A stretch of 64,000 bases of DNA from Shimia sediminis. GTDB lineage: Bacteria; Pseudomonadota; Alphaproteobacteria; Rhodobacterales; Rhodobacteraceae. The translations under genes and the position numbers were made by a program. The DNA lies in assembly GCF_003990645.1 (NCBI RefSeq), contig NZ_RYZK01000002.1:310001-374000 (forward strand), in the 5' to 3' direction. Every line of letters begins with the position of its first letter. Positions within the stretch are counted from its first letter, which is position 1. Under the pieces are notes generated by a model that was given only the letters and a program-made list of their open reading frames with translations, did not search any database and was not told where the DNA came from. Of this stretch, positions 32,910-40,798 are shown piece after piece.

Positions 32910-32974
32910 TCGCCAAAAGTACTCCGGGGTGAATTGGCCCCCAGGGGGCCAAGAGGGGCAGCGCCCCTCGCCCA
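32910..32974 (+). repeat. Rhodobacterales-type double-hairpin 3'-end repeat, copy 2
   Basis: Starts GCCAAAAGTACTCCGGGGTG about 38 bp after the Tm-1-like gene. Two stems: TTGGCCCCC-A-GGGGGCCAA at 32934-32952 and GAGGGGC-AGC-GCCCCTC at 32953-32969, the layout of copy 1 at 14995-15055 with a different first stem. It probably shapes the transcript end of the catabolic operon. The gap 32874-33023 holds nothing else. Confidence 0.8.
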
Positions 32975-33023
32975 ACCTCAACTCTTGGGTTCAGATTTCC
33001 CGTCATAGCGCCTCTTGCAGCCC

Positions 33024-33329
33024 TCAGGGAACATGCGGCACGGGCTTGGCCACTGACGGGATCGCCAGCAGCTTGGCCGAGACAACGCCGGTGGAACCGC
33101 GCACCCAGTTGATCTTGATATCCGGGTGACGCACCGGAAAGACCTCCACATAGCAGGCAAGGTCCTCGGCCTCGATGGCGCTGTAAACCGTCAGCTCGGT
33201 CTCAGCATACGCCGCACCATTTCCCAGAGCCGCAGTAAGTGCCGCCAGAAAACTCACCTCGTTGCAAGCCATTGATTTTGTGTAAATTACTTGGATTTTC
33301 ATACTTTCCAAAAGTGTGTGACGCAGCAA
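33024..33329 (-). pseudogene. N-terminal remnant of an ABC transporter solute-binding protein (2-aminoethylphosphonate/iron type)
   Basis: The frame encodes a signal-peptide-like start (FLAALTAALGNGAAYA) followed by ETELTVYSAIEAEDLACY and PDIKINWVRGSTGVVSAKLLA. This resembles the first ~60 mature residues of periplasmic binding proteins of the 2-aminoethylphosphonate/Fe(III) group. Full-length members have about 330 residues; here the similarity stops and the frame ends after about 100 codons, with no continuation in the other frames. It is therefore a truncated relic. It may also have been the transporter component of an earlier version of this locus. Confidence 0.6.
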
Positions 33330-33403
33330 CCTCGACCACCTGCTTGCAAATCTTCCTGTGCCGCAGAATACTGGCGGTCAATTCAAGCACCTAAGGCCCG
33401 CTC

Positions 33404-33850
33404 GTGACACTGCTCAGCCAATTGTTCTGGGGATCGGTATTCCTCACCATCTGCGCCGTCATCCACGTGCTGGCGATCGCGATGTTCACCAGCTACCTGA
33501 CGCGCCTCTCCGAGATGCTCATCCATCGCGGGCGCTTTGTGCGCATTTCCGCCATCGTTGGTGCCGCCTTTGGTATGATCACCTTTTCCCACACCGTCCA
33601 GGTCTGGATCTGGGCCAAGGCGTTCATGCTCATGGGGGTCATTGCCGACCTCAACAGCGCGCTCTATTTCGCGCTCGTCACCTATTCCACCGTGGGCTAC
33701 GGCGACCTCACACTCGGCCCCGGCACCCGCATCTTTGGCACCTTTGCCGGGGTCAGCGGCATCCTGACCCTTGGTGTCAGCACGGCCATTCTCGTGGCTC
33801 TTCTGGGCCGCCTGTTGCCCCGCCACGAACCATCACACCATGACAGCTGA
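33404..33850 (+). CDS. Two-helix potassium-channel protein (Ion_trans_2 type)
   Basis: A 148-residue membrane protein from GTG 33404. The potassium selectivity filter TVGYGDL is preceded by a pore helix (NSALYFALVTYS) and followed by a hydrophobic helix (FAGVSGILTLGVSTAILVALLG). Upstream are two further hydrophobic segments (GSVFLTICAVIHVLAIAMF and ISAIVGAAFGMITF). No regulatory RCK domain is attached. Potassium selectivity is inferred from the filter. Confidence 0.85.
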   Translation: MTLLSQLFWGSVFLTICAVIHVLAIAMFTSYLTRLSEMLIHRGRFVRISAIVGAAFGMITFSHTVQVWIWAKAFMLMGVIADLNSALYFALVTYSTVGYGDLTLGPGTRIFGTFAGVSGILTLGVSTAILVALLGRLLPRHEPSHHDS

Positions 33851-33865
33851 GCGCCGCCCATCGCC

Positions 33866-34375
33866 ATGACCAAGATCGCTTACACCATGACCGAAGGCAA
33901 AGGCGCGCTCGACCGCCTGCTTGCCGACTTTGCCGAAACGCTGGCCGCGCGGGGTGTGCGCACCTGTGGCATCGTGCAGATCAACACCGATTGCGACAGC
34001 GGCTATCGCTGCGACATGGATGTGCAGGTCTTGCCCGACGGAGACCGCATCCGCATTTCGCAACAACTGGGCCGCGACTCTACCGGGTGCCGCCTTGACC
34101 CTGCGGCGCTGACCCAGGCCGTCGCCGATGTCTCGCGCCAGATGGAGCAGGACTTTGACATCTTCATCCTGAACAAATTCGGCAAGCAAGAGGCCGAGGG
34201 CGGCGGGTTCCGCGACCTCATCGCCACCGCGCTCGAGCGGGGGGCAGCCGTGATCGCGGGCACAAACGGCCTCAACACGCAGCGGTTCGAGGCCTTCTCC
34301 GGCGGCCTCGCCACCCGCGTTGCCCCGACTCCAAAGGCGCTGCTCGACTGGTACGACGCGCCCGAAACGGACTAG
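33866..34375 (+). CDS. DUF2478 family protein
   Basis: A 169-residue soluble protein with the DUF2478 pattern: RTCGIVQINTDCDSGYRCDMDVQVL, IRISQQLGRDSTGCRLD, DIFILNKFGKQEAEGGGFRDLI and GAAVIAGTNGLNTQRFEAFSGG. The family is related to nucleoside-triphosphate-binding proteins and in some genomes is linked to molybdenum uptake; its reaction is unknown to me. It follows the channel gene by 15 bp and converges on the permease gene with overlapping stops: both use the ACTAGT at 34371-34376. Confidence 0.82.
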   Translation: MTKIAYTMTEGKGALDRLLADFAETLAARGVRTCGIVQINTDCDSGYRCDMDVQVLPDGDRIRISQQLGRDSTGCRLDPAALTQAVADVSRQMEQDFDIFILNKFGKQEAEGGGFRDLIATALERGAAVIAGTNGLNTQRFEAFSGGLATRVAPTPKALLDWYDAPETD

Positions 34376-35454
34376 TCCGCGTCAACCCTGGTTGCCGGGG
34401 CCTCGCCGGTGTTGGTCAGCAAGATTGCGATGGCCCGGGTCGCCGGGAACATCGCCATCACCGTCATGATGCCACTGGTCAGCACCACCGACAGGATGGC
34501 GCCAACCAAACCCCAGATCGACGTCCACACCGCCAACGAGAACATGACGACCACCGGGCTGATGTTCAGGGTGCGCCCCATCAGGCGTGGCTCCCAAAAG
34601 TATCCAACCCCCATCTGCGCCGCCCCCAGCAACAGCGCAATCATCAACACGTCATAGCTGAGGCCGAACTGGCCAACCGCAAACAGCATCGGCAAAGCCA
34701 TGGCCACCCAGCTGCCGACATAGGGGATATAGTTGAAAATCGCTGTCAGCACGGCAAAGAACGCCGCAAACTCCAACCCGTAAAACAGGAAGATGGCATA
34801 GCAAATGCCCCCCAGCACCGCGTTCACCATGGTCTTGGTGGTGAAATAGGTGCCGATCTGCGCGATGATCTCGTTGATCGCCTCCCAGGCTTCGCGCCGC
34901 TTTTCGGGGTTTGGCACCAGCGCTGCAACCTTGCGATCCACCGTTGCCTTTTCGAACAGGAACAGGATCGCATAGATAAAGACCAGCACCATGTACCCCG
35001 CCGAATAACTCAGCGAATTCAGCGAATAGCGAATGACCCCCTGCAGATCGACCGAATCCGACAGGATCTTGTTCACCGAATACCAGGTCAGCTCGACCTC
35101 GACGTCGAATTGCCGCGCCACATCCGTGACAATCGCCGAAAACGTCTCGACATATTGCGGCAGCGCCCGCACCACGGCCTCGAGGTTGCGGGCAAAGAAC
35201 CCCACCCCGATCAGCAGCACGACGAACAGCACAAGACCCGTCATCGTCAGCCGCAACCACACCGGCACCACGGCGCCGTTAAAGGGCAAGCGCCCCATCT
35301 GGCGCGAGATCCCATCCATCAGGAACGCCAACAGCGCCCCCAGCACCACCGGCACCAGCAGCGCCTCGGCAATCGCCAGCACCCAGCCGATGGAAATGGT
35401 GGCCAACAGCGCCATGCTGATCGCGATTGACCTGAGATAGTTTTGCCCGTCCAT
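34372..35454 (-). CDS. AI-2E/PerM-family membrane transporter
   Basis: A 360-residue polytopic protein; ATG 35454 has AAGGG eight bases upstream and is preferred over ATG 35496. The family layout is visible: two N-terminal helices (ALLATISIGWVLAIAEALLVPVVLGALLAFLMD), a soluble middle stretch, then helices around GYMVLVFIYAILFLFEK, AVLGGICYAIFLFYGLEFAAFFAVLTAIFNYIPYVGSWVAMALPM and the C-terminal PVVVMFSLAVWTSIWGLVGAILSVVLT. Members include the E. coli TqsA/YdgG exporter and sodium-dependent antiporters; the substrate here is unknown. Confidence 0.88.
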   Translation of the reverse strand: MDGQNYLRSIAISMALLATISIGWVLAIAEALLVPVVLGALLAFLMDGISRQMGRLPFNGAVVPVWLRLTMTGLVLFVVLLIGVGFFARNLEAVVRALPQYVETFSAIVTDVARQFDVEVELTWYSVNKILSDSVDLQGVIRYSLNSLSYSAGYMVLVFIYAILFLFEKATVDRKVAALVPNPEKRREAWEAINEIIAQIGTYFTTKTMVNAVLGGICYAIFLFYGLEFAAFFAVLTAIFNYIPYVGSWVAMALPMLFAVGQFGLSYDVLMIALLLGAAQMGVGYFWEPRLMGRTLNISPVVVMFSLAVWTSIWGLVGAILSVVLTSGIMTVMAMFPATRAIAILLTNTGEAPATRVDAD

Positions 35455-35507
35455 GTTCACGACCCTTCGCCCGATGTCCTGGCCATTCCCTGCCACACCG
35501 TCCGATC

Positions 35508-37139
35508 CTATCTAACCAACGGGAACGACTTTTTAAACCGTATCAGATCTTCGGGGTCCCACCCCTCGGGCTCGGTCACCGCCACCCAGGCGTCGATATA
35601 GTCGCGATGGGCGTATTCATGGCCATGCCCCATGGGCGTCACCAGCGAATTGGCCATGTCGACCAAGAGCTGCAGGAACGTCACCCCCGGCACCCAGTGC
35701 AGCTGCTCAGACACATCCGGCCCGCGCGGGGTCAGCCAGTCGGGACGCCGAAAAAACGCCGCCGGATCAAAGAACACCACCGGGTCCGAGGCGTACTGCA
35801 GGTACACGATCCGGATCGGCCCCCAGGGGCGCGGGTCCTCGGCCACCGCGTTGTACTGGTTCTTGAACCGCACAAAGGCGCCATCCCCATATTCCGGCCG
35901 CCACGCCGGGCTGCCCGGATTGCGCCGCCGCGTGATATCGCTGTGCACCGAGTTCAGAAACGGCGGCCCCACCCAAAGCGCGCCCTGGATCGGATCCGTC
36001 AGCATCTCATACAGCCGCGTTGCCCGTTCTGACCCAAAAGACCCGAGACTCAGGCCAAACAGATACAGCCGCGGCCGCGTCTGTTCCGGCAGGCTGCGCC
36101 AATGGTCATAGACCGCCGTGAACAAGGCACGCGCCGACTCCGAGCTGATGCCCGGCTCGACCATCATCGACACGTAACTCGACAGATAGGAATACTGCAT
36201 TGCCACAGTCGCCACATCGCCGCCATGCAACACTTCCAGCGTGTCAAAGGCCGCCTCGTCCATCCAGCCGGTGCCGGTTGGCGTGGCAATCACCAGCACC
36301 CTGCGCTCAAAGCCGCCCACGCGGATCAACTCGTCCAACGCCAGCCGCGCCCGGTCTGCCACCGTCGGGGCCGAGTTCAGCCCGACATAGACCCTCAGCG
36401 GCGCCTTGGCACCCGCGCCGGTCCAGCCTGCGATATGCTCAACGGTCTGCGCATCATTGACGAAATCCCGCCCCGCTGCCCCCAGTTCCTCCCAGGTCAC
36501 CAGCGACTCGGCGCTACCGGCGCGGTGGGCCTCGTGCGGGGCCTCGGTCTCGGGATCAATCATCAGGTCGCGCAGCTGGAACATGTCGTCCAGCGCCGCC
36601 ATGCCGACCCGTGTGACCAAGCCGTCCGCCAGCATCGCCACCAGCGCAATCGCCACCAATCCGCCCAGCCCCACCGAAATCCGCCGTGGCACGCGGGCAT
36701 AGAACCGCCGCGACAGGCTTACCACGAACAGGATCACCATGCGCACCAGCCCCAGCACCACCGCAGCCGTCACCAGCGCGATCACCGCCACATAGATCGG
36801 ATGCGCCGTCGCGACATCCTCCATCCCGACCTTGACCCGGACCGAGTTCTGCCACTCTGCCGCCCGACTCAGCGCCACCAGCGCAGTGCCAACAGCCAGC
36901 CCTGCCGCCGCCCACAGCACCGCCCGCCAGACGCGCGGTGGCAGCACCGGCAGTTCCAGGAACCGCCACAGAAGCTGTCCGATCTTGCCAATCCAGTAGC
37001 CCAGCGCAAAGGCAAAACCGCCCAAAACCCCCTGAAACAGGAAATCGCGTGGCACCAGCGACGGGGTCAGCGAGGCAGCAAACAGGCAGGCCCCCAGCAA
37101 CAGACCCGAAGCACTTAGCCGGGACATCCACAGCACCAT
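35508..37139 (-). CDS. Alpha/beta-hydrolase family membrane protein (Abhydrolase_9, COG4425-like)
   Basis: A 543-residue protein with four or so N-terminal membrane helices (LLLGACLFAASLTPSL, GVLGGFAFALGYWIG, AVLWAAAGLAVGTALVAL, IYVAVIALVTAAVVLGLVRMVILFVVSLS) and a large C-terminal hydrolase domain. The nucleophile elbow is GLSLGSFGS (G-x-S-x-G). GSAESLVTWEELGAAGRDFV and GATP-like VIATPTGTGWMD belong to the conserved core of this family. It is probably anchored in the inner membrane; its substrate is unknown. It follows the transporter gene on the same strand with a gap of about 50 bp. Confidence 0.82.
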   Translation of the reverse strand: MVLWMSRLSASGLLLGACLFAASLTPSLVPRDFLFQGVLGGFAFALGYWIGKIGQLLWRFLELPVLPPRVWRAVLWAAAGLAVGTALVALSRAAEWQNSVRVKVGMEDVATAHPIYVAVIALVTAAVVLGLVRMVILFVVSLSRRFYARVPRRISVGLGGLVAIALVAMLADGLVTRVGMAALDDMFQLRDLMIDPETEAPHEAHRAGSAESLVTWEELGAAGRDFVNDAQTVEHIAGWTGAGAKAPLRVYVGLNSAPTVADRARLALDELIRVGGFERRVLVIATPTGTGWMDEAAFDTLEVLHGGDVATVAMQYSYLSSYVSMMVEPGISSESARALFTAVYDHWRSLPEQTRPRLYLFGLSLGSFGSERATRLYEMLTDPIQGALWVGPPFLNSVHSDITRRRNPGSPAWRPEYGDGAFVRFKNQYNAVAEDPRPWGPIRIVYLQYASDPVVFFDPAAFFRRPDWLTPRGPDVSEQLHWVPGVTFLQLLVDMANSLVTPMGHGHEYAHRDYIDAWVAVTEPEGWDPEDLIRFKKSFPLVR

Positions 37140-37263
37140 TTAATTCGACTCTCGCATTAAATACCTTTATGGTCCAAGGTGACACATGTAGACGCGCAAG
37201 ACCATCCGATGTTAAAGCCTGCCCAAGTGGCGGGATTCTGCGCGACAAGTCAGGGAGAGGCGC

Positions 37264-38106
37264 ATGTTCCTTTTGACAGATACCGGGGGCACCAACACCC
37301 GCATCGCCGTTGGCGATGGCTCCGGCATTCTGCGAGATTCCGTGCAAAGCTATCGCAACGCAGATTTCGACAGCTTTGACGACGTGGTACAAACCTATGT
37401 GACCGATCAAGGGCACAGATCATTCGCGGCCTGCGCCTTTGCCTTTGCCGGGCCCGTCAAAGGCCGTGCCCCGCGCCTGACCAACCTGCATTGGCAGATC
37501 GACGCCGACCACCTGCAACAGACCCTCGCTGCCCCGGTGCGCCTGCTCAACGATCTCGAGGCCATGGGCCGCGCCCTGCCCGCGCTGGCGCCGGGTGACC
37601 TGCTGCCCCTGTCGTCCGGCCACGGCGTCGACAACGGCCAACTGCTTGCCGTGGGTGTCGGCACCGGCATGAACGCCTGCGCGGTCAAACCGCAGCGCGA
37701 TGCCGGACCCGCTGTCTGGGCCTGCGAATACGGCCATGCACCGCTGCCGGCACCGCTACACAAAGCGATTGAAGACACCGGCTTGCGCTTGCGCGAGGCC
37801 ACCGTCATCGAGCATCTGTTCAGCGGGCGCGGCCTGGCCATGTGCCGCGAGGCCGGCATCTCCGATCTCACCTATGCCGGTTGGCTTGGCCAGCTCTGTG
37901 CCACGCTCTCGGTGCAGTTCCTGCCACTTGGTGGTCTCTATCTCGCCGGGGGCGTTGCCCGCGCCGTGCTCACCCCCGAAGGCATTGCCCCCTTTCAGCA
38001 CAGCCTGCGCACCGCCCTGCCGCATATGGCCACTGAACCGCCTGTGTCCTTGATCACTGCGGACGATGCCGCGCTTCAGGGGTGTCTGTCGGTGCTAACC
38101 CATTAG
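37264..38106 (+). CDS. glk: Glucokinase (Glk family)
   Basis: A 280-residue sugar kinase. LLTDTGGTNTRIAVGDG is the ATP phosphate-binding loop; LLNDLEAMGRALP contains the catalytic Asp; VGVGTGMNACAV is the second phosphate loop; CEYGHAPLP corresponds to the glucose-binding Glu/His region; and YLAGGVARAVL is the adenosine motif. It is about 40 residues shorter than E. coli Glk. It catalyses ATP-dependent phosphorylation of glucose in the cytoplasm, though related hexoses are possible. AGGGAGAGG precedes ATG 37264. It overlaps the convergent TauE gene by 12 bp. Confidence 0.82.
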   Translation: MFLLTDTGGTNTRIAVGDGSGILRDSVQSYRNADFDSFDDVVQTYVTDQGHRSFAACAFAFAGPVKGRAPRLTNLHWQIDADHLQQTLAAPVRLLNDLEAMGRALPALAPGDLLPLSSGHGVDNGQLLAVGVGTGMNACAVKPQRDAGPAVWACEYGHAPLPAPLHKAIEDTGLRLREATVIEHLFSGRGLAMCREAGISDLTYAGWLGQLCATLSVQFLPLGGLYLAGGVARAVLTPEGIAPFQHSLRTALPHMATEPPVSLITADDAALQGCLSVLTH

Positions 38107-38862
38107 CCCCCTGCGCACGATGTTCAGCGCGGCGATGCTCAGCACAATCAGCGTCGCGCGTTTAAAGGTCTTCTGGTCAATCCGGTCCTGAATCCGCCCA
38201 CCGATCCACATTCCCAGAATTGCGGGCACCACCAGCAACGCTGAAAAGGGCGCGGTCTGAGCGTTGAAGACACCCGATCCAACATGCGCGCCCAGCAGTG
38301 CCACCGCCCCAAGGCCATAGATCACCCCCTGCACCCGCATCTGTTCGGTCTTTTCCGTGCCCAGCGCCGTCAGATACAACACCGTGGGCGGCCCCCACAT
38401 GCCAGACAAACCGCCAATCGCCCCGGCAAAGGCCCCGATCCCCAACTCCAGCCGCGGTGTCGGCTTTGGCAGATGCAGCACCACGCCAAACAGCTGGATC
38501 AACGCAAACCCCGCCACCGGCACCCCGATCACCAACAGGAACACATCCGGCGGCAAGACCCGCACCAATTGCGCCGAGGCGATCATGGTGAAAAACCCCG
38601 CCGCCAGAAACAGCCGGAACCGTTTGACCGACCCCCAGGCCGCACCAATCCCCTGACGCAGCGCCTGCATGCCATTTGTGACAACCGTGGGCACGATCAA
38701 CCCCGCCAGCGCCAGCTCTGGCGACAAGAATGCCGTCAGCCCCGAAATCAGGATCATCGGCATGCCGAACCCCACGGTGCCCTTGACGATTCCCGCCAGC
38801 ACCGCCACGCAAAGGGCCACAGCGAACATCGCCGGACTCATGATTTGAAACACCGTCTCCAT
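38095..38862 (-). CDS. TauE/SafE-family permease (sulfite/organoanion exporter type)
   Basis: A 255-residue membrane protein with about eight helices. The paired internal repeat of the family is visible as AVLAGIVKGTVGFGMPMILISGLTAFLSPELALAGLIVP in the N-terminal half and IGAFAGAIGGLSGMWGPPTVLYLTAL in the C-terminal half. Members move sulfite, sulfoacetate or other small anions. No sulfonate genes are next to it, so the substrate is open. The 140-bp gap to the next gene (38863-39005) holds an AT-rich patch likely to contain the divergent promoters. Confidence 0.88.
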   Translation of the reverse strand: METVFQIMSPAMFAVALCVAVLAGIVKGTVGFGMPMILISGLTAFLSPELALAGLIVPTVVTNGMQALRQGIGAAWGSVKRFRLFLAAGFFTMIASAQLVRVLPPDVFLLVIGVPVAGFALIQLFGVVLHLPKPTPRLELGIGAFAGAIGGLSGMWGPPTVLYLTALGTEKTEQMRVQGVIYGLGAVALLGAHVGSGVFNAQTAPFSALLVVPAILGMWIGGRIQDRIDQKTFKRATLIVLSIAALNIVRRGLMG

Positions 38863-39005
38863 ACCTCATGGATAGGAGGTTCCGGCAGGCGAGGCAAAGC
38901 TTCGTCGCGCAACAAACGAACAAATCATATTCTGCACCCGCATTATTGTTGCGCTGCAAGTGCAAAAGAATTATGTCACAGTGCAGCAAACACAAGGTAT
39001 GATTC

Positions 39006-40694
39006 ATGGCCCACGACGGACAGGACCTGACAATGACACAAACCGTTCTTCTCCCCGACCTGCTGACGCTGACCGGCGCAGCCGTCGGCCCGCTCGAAAC
39101 GCTTTTGGAAAAAGCCACCCAATCCGTGCGCGACATGGTCAGCGAAGACGGCCGCGTCTCCGGCACCAAGCTGGAACAGAACCAGATGGCCGCCCACGGC
39201 CTGTCATGGCTCGCCACCTACGTCGAAGCCCTGCGCCAGATGCAAAACTGGGCCACCCGCCTCAATGACAATGGTCAGTTCGGCGAGATGGAGCAACTGA
39301 TCCACCAGATCGCGTTCGGCGAATACCTCTGGCAGGTCTACGGCGGCATTCCGATGTCCCAGAACGAAATGATGCGCCTGCAGGACCTCGGCCTGTCACA
39401 GGACGACATGCGCGGCCTGATGGAACCGGCTGTCATGACGCTCTCACAGTCGGGCAACACCCAGGCCGCCCGCACCCGCCTTGTGGAACTGATGCAGGAC
39501 AACGCCGGCCACGCCACATTCGGCACCACCGGTCTGGATGAAGAGCTCGAGATGATCCGCGAGCAGTTCCGCCGCTATGCCGACGAACGTGTCGTGCCCA
39601 ACGCCCATGAATGGCACCTCAAGGATGACTACATCCCGATGGAGATCCTCGAAGAGCTTGGCGAAATGGGCGTCTTTGGCCTGACCATCCCCGAGGAATA
39701 CGGCGGGCTTGGCCTGTCCAAGGCTTCCATGGTCGTTGTCTCCGAAGAACTGTCGCGTGGCTATATCGGCGTCGGGTCTCTGGGCACCCGCTCGGAAATC
39801 GCCGCCGAACTGATCGAAGGCGGCGGCACCGAGGAGCAGAAAGCCCACTGGCTGCCCAAGATCGCCAGCGCCGAAATCCTGCCGACCGCCGTGTTCACCG
39901 AACCCAACACCGGTTCCGACCTCGGCTCTCTGCGCACTCGCGCGGTGAAAAACGCCGATGGCGACTGGGAAGTGACCGGCAACAAGACCTGGATCACCCA
40001 CGCCGCCCGCACCCATGTGATGACCCTGCTGGCGCGCACCAACCCGGACTCGACCGACCACCGTGGCCTGTCGATGTTCCTGGCCGAGAAAACCCCCGGC
40101 GACGATGAAAACCCCTTCCCCACCGAGGGCATGACCGGCGGCGAAATCGAAGTGCTTGGCTATCGCGGCATGAAGGAATTCGAACTGGGCTTTGACGGCT
40201 TCAAGGTCAAAGGCGAGAACCTCTTGGGCGGCGTCGAAGGTCAGGGCTTCAAACAGCTGATGAAAACCTTTGAGGCGGCCCGCATCCAAACCGCCGCCCG
40301 CGCCATCGGCGTGGCGCAGAACGCGCTTGAGGTCGGCATGCAATACGCCGAGGACCGCAAACAGTTCGGCAAATCCCTCGTCAACTTCCCCCGCGTCTCG
40401 GGCAAGCTCGCCATGATGGCGGTCGAGATCATGGTCGCCCGCCAGCTGACCTATTTCAGCGCATGGGAAAAAGACAACGGCCACCGCTGCGACCTCGAGG
40501 CCGGTATGGCCAAGCTGCTCGGCGCCCGCATCGCCTGGGCCAGCGCCGACAACGCCCTGCAGATCCACGGCGGCAACGGCTTTGCGCTCGAGTATCAGAT
40601 CAGCCGTATCCTGTGTGACGCGCGTATCCTCAACATCTTTGAAGGCGCCGCCGAAATTCAGGCGCAAGTGATCGCACGCCGCCTGCTGGGCTAA
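39006..40694 (+). CDS. mcd: (2S)-Methylsuccinyl-CoA dehydrogenase-like acyl-CoA dehydrogenase
   Basis: A 562-residue protein. The C-terminal ~390 residues are a standard FAD acyl-CoA dehydrogenase (VFTEPNTGSDLGSLRTRA, ITHAARTHVMTLLART, YAEDRKQFGKSLVNF, IHGGNGFALEYQISRILCD) with the catalytic-region Glu in FEGAAEIQAQ. The N-terminal extension of about 150 residues (AHGLSWLATYVEALRQMQNWA and MEQLIHQIAFGEYLWQVYGGIPMSQNE) is characteristic of Mcd, which makes mesaconyl-CoA in the ethylmalonyl-CoA pathway for acetate assimilation. A second possible start is ATG 39033. The gene ends in a repeat hairpin plus terminator. Confidence 0.82.
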   Translation: MAHDGQDLTMTQTVLLPDLLTLTGAAVGPLETLLEKATQSVRDMVSEDGRVSGTKLEQNQMAAHGLSWLATYVEALRQMQNWATRLNDNGQFGEMEQLIHQIAFGEYLWQVYGGIPMSQNEMMRLQDLGLSQDDMRGLMEPAVMTLSQSGNTQAARTRLVELMQDNAGHATFGTTGLDEELEMIREQFRRYADERVVPNAHEWHLKDDYIPMEILEELGEMGVFGLTIPEEYGGLGLSKASMVVVSEELSRGYIGVGSLGTRSEIAAELIEGGGTEEQKAHWLPKIASAEILPTAVFTEPNTGSDLGSLRTRAVKNADGDWEVTGNKTWITHAARTHVMTLLARTNPDSTDHRGLSMFLAEKTPGDDENPFPTEGMTGGEIEVLGYRGMKEFELGFDGFKVKGENLLGGVEGQGFKQLMKTFEAARIQTAARAIGVAQNALEVGMQYAEDRKQFGKSLVNFPRVSGKLAMMAVEIMVARQLTYFSAWEKDNGHRCDLEAGMAKLLGARIAWASADNALQIHGGNGFALEYQISRILCDARILNIFEGAAEIQAQVIARRLLG

Positions 40695-40704
40695 CACGAC
40701 GCTC

Positions 40705-40731
40705 GTAGGTCGGACAATCTGTCCGACCTAC
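40705..40731. repeat. 27-bp inverted repeat GTAGGTCGGACA-ATC-TGTCCGACCTAC, copy 2
   Basis: Identical to the copy at 20413-20439, 11 bp after the mcd stop codon and directly before an intrinsic terminator. Confidence 0.88.
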
Positions 40732-40736
40732 CCACA

Positions 40737-40779
40737 CACAAACCCCGATGCGCACCGCGTGTCGGGGTTTGTGGTTTTT
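40737..40779 (+). terminator. Intrinsic terminator of mcd
   Basis: 12-bp perfect stem CACAAACCCCGA / TCGGGGTTTGTG with a 13-nt loop, followed by GTTTTT. It is 43 bp after the mcd stop and 20 bp before the convergent DUF3604 stop. Confidence 0.88.
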
Positions 40780-40798
40780 GGGGACGAAACCCGCGGCT

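Noticed and set aside
36102-37118. Plus-strand frame of about 340 codons opposite the membrane hydrolase gene
   Set aside because: Gln/His/Arg/Pro-rich composition typical of antisense frames in high-GC genes; the minus-strand protein has membrane helices and a GxSxG motif.
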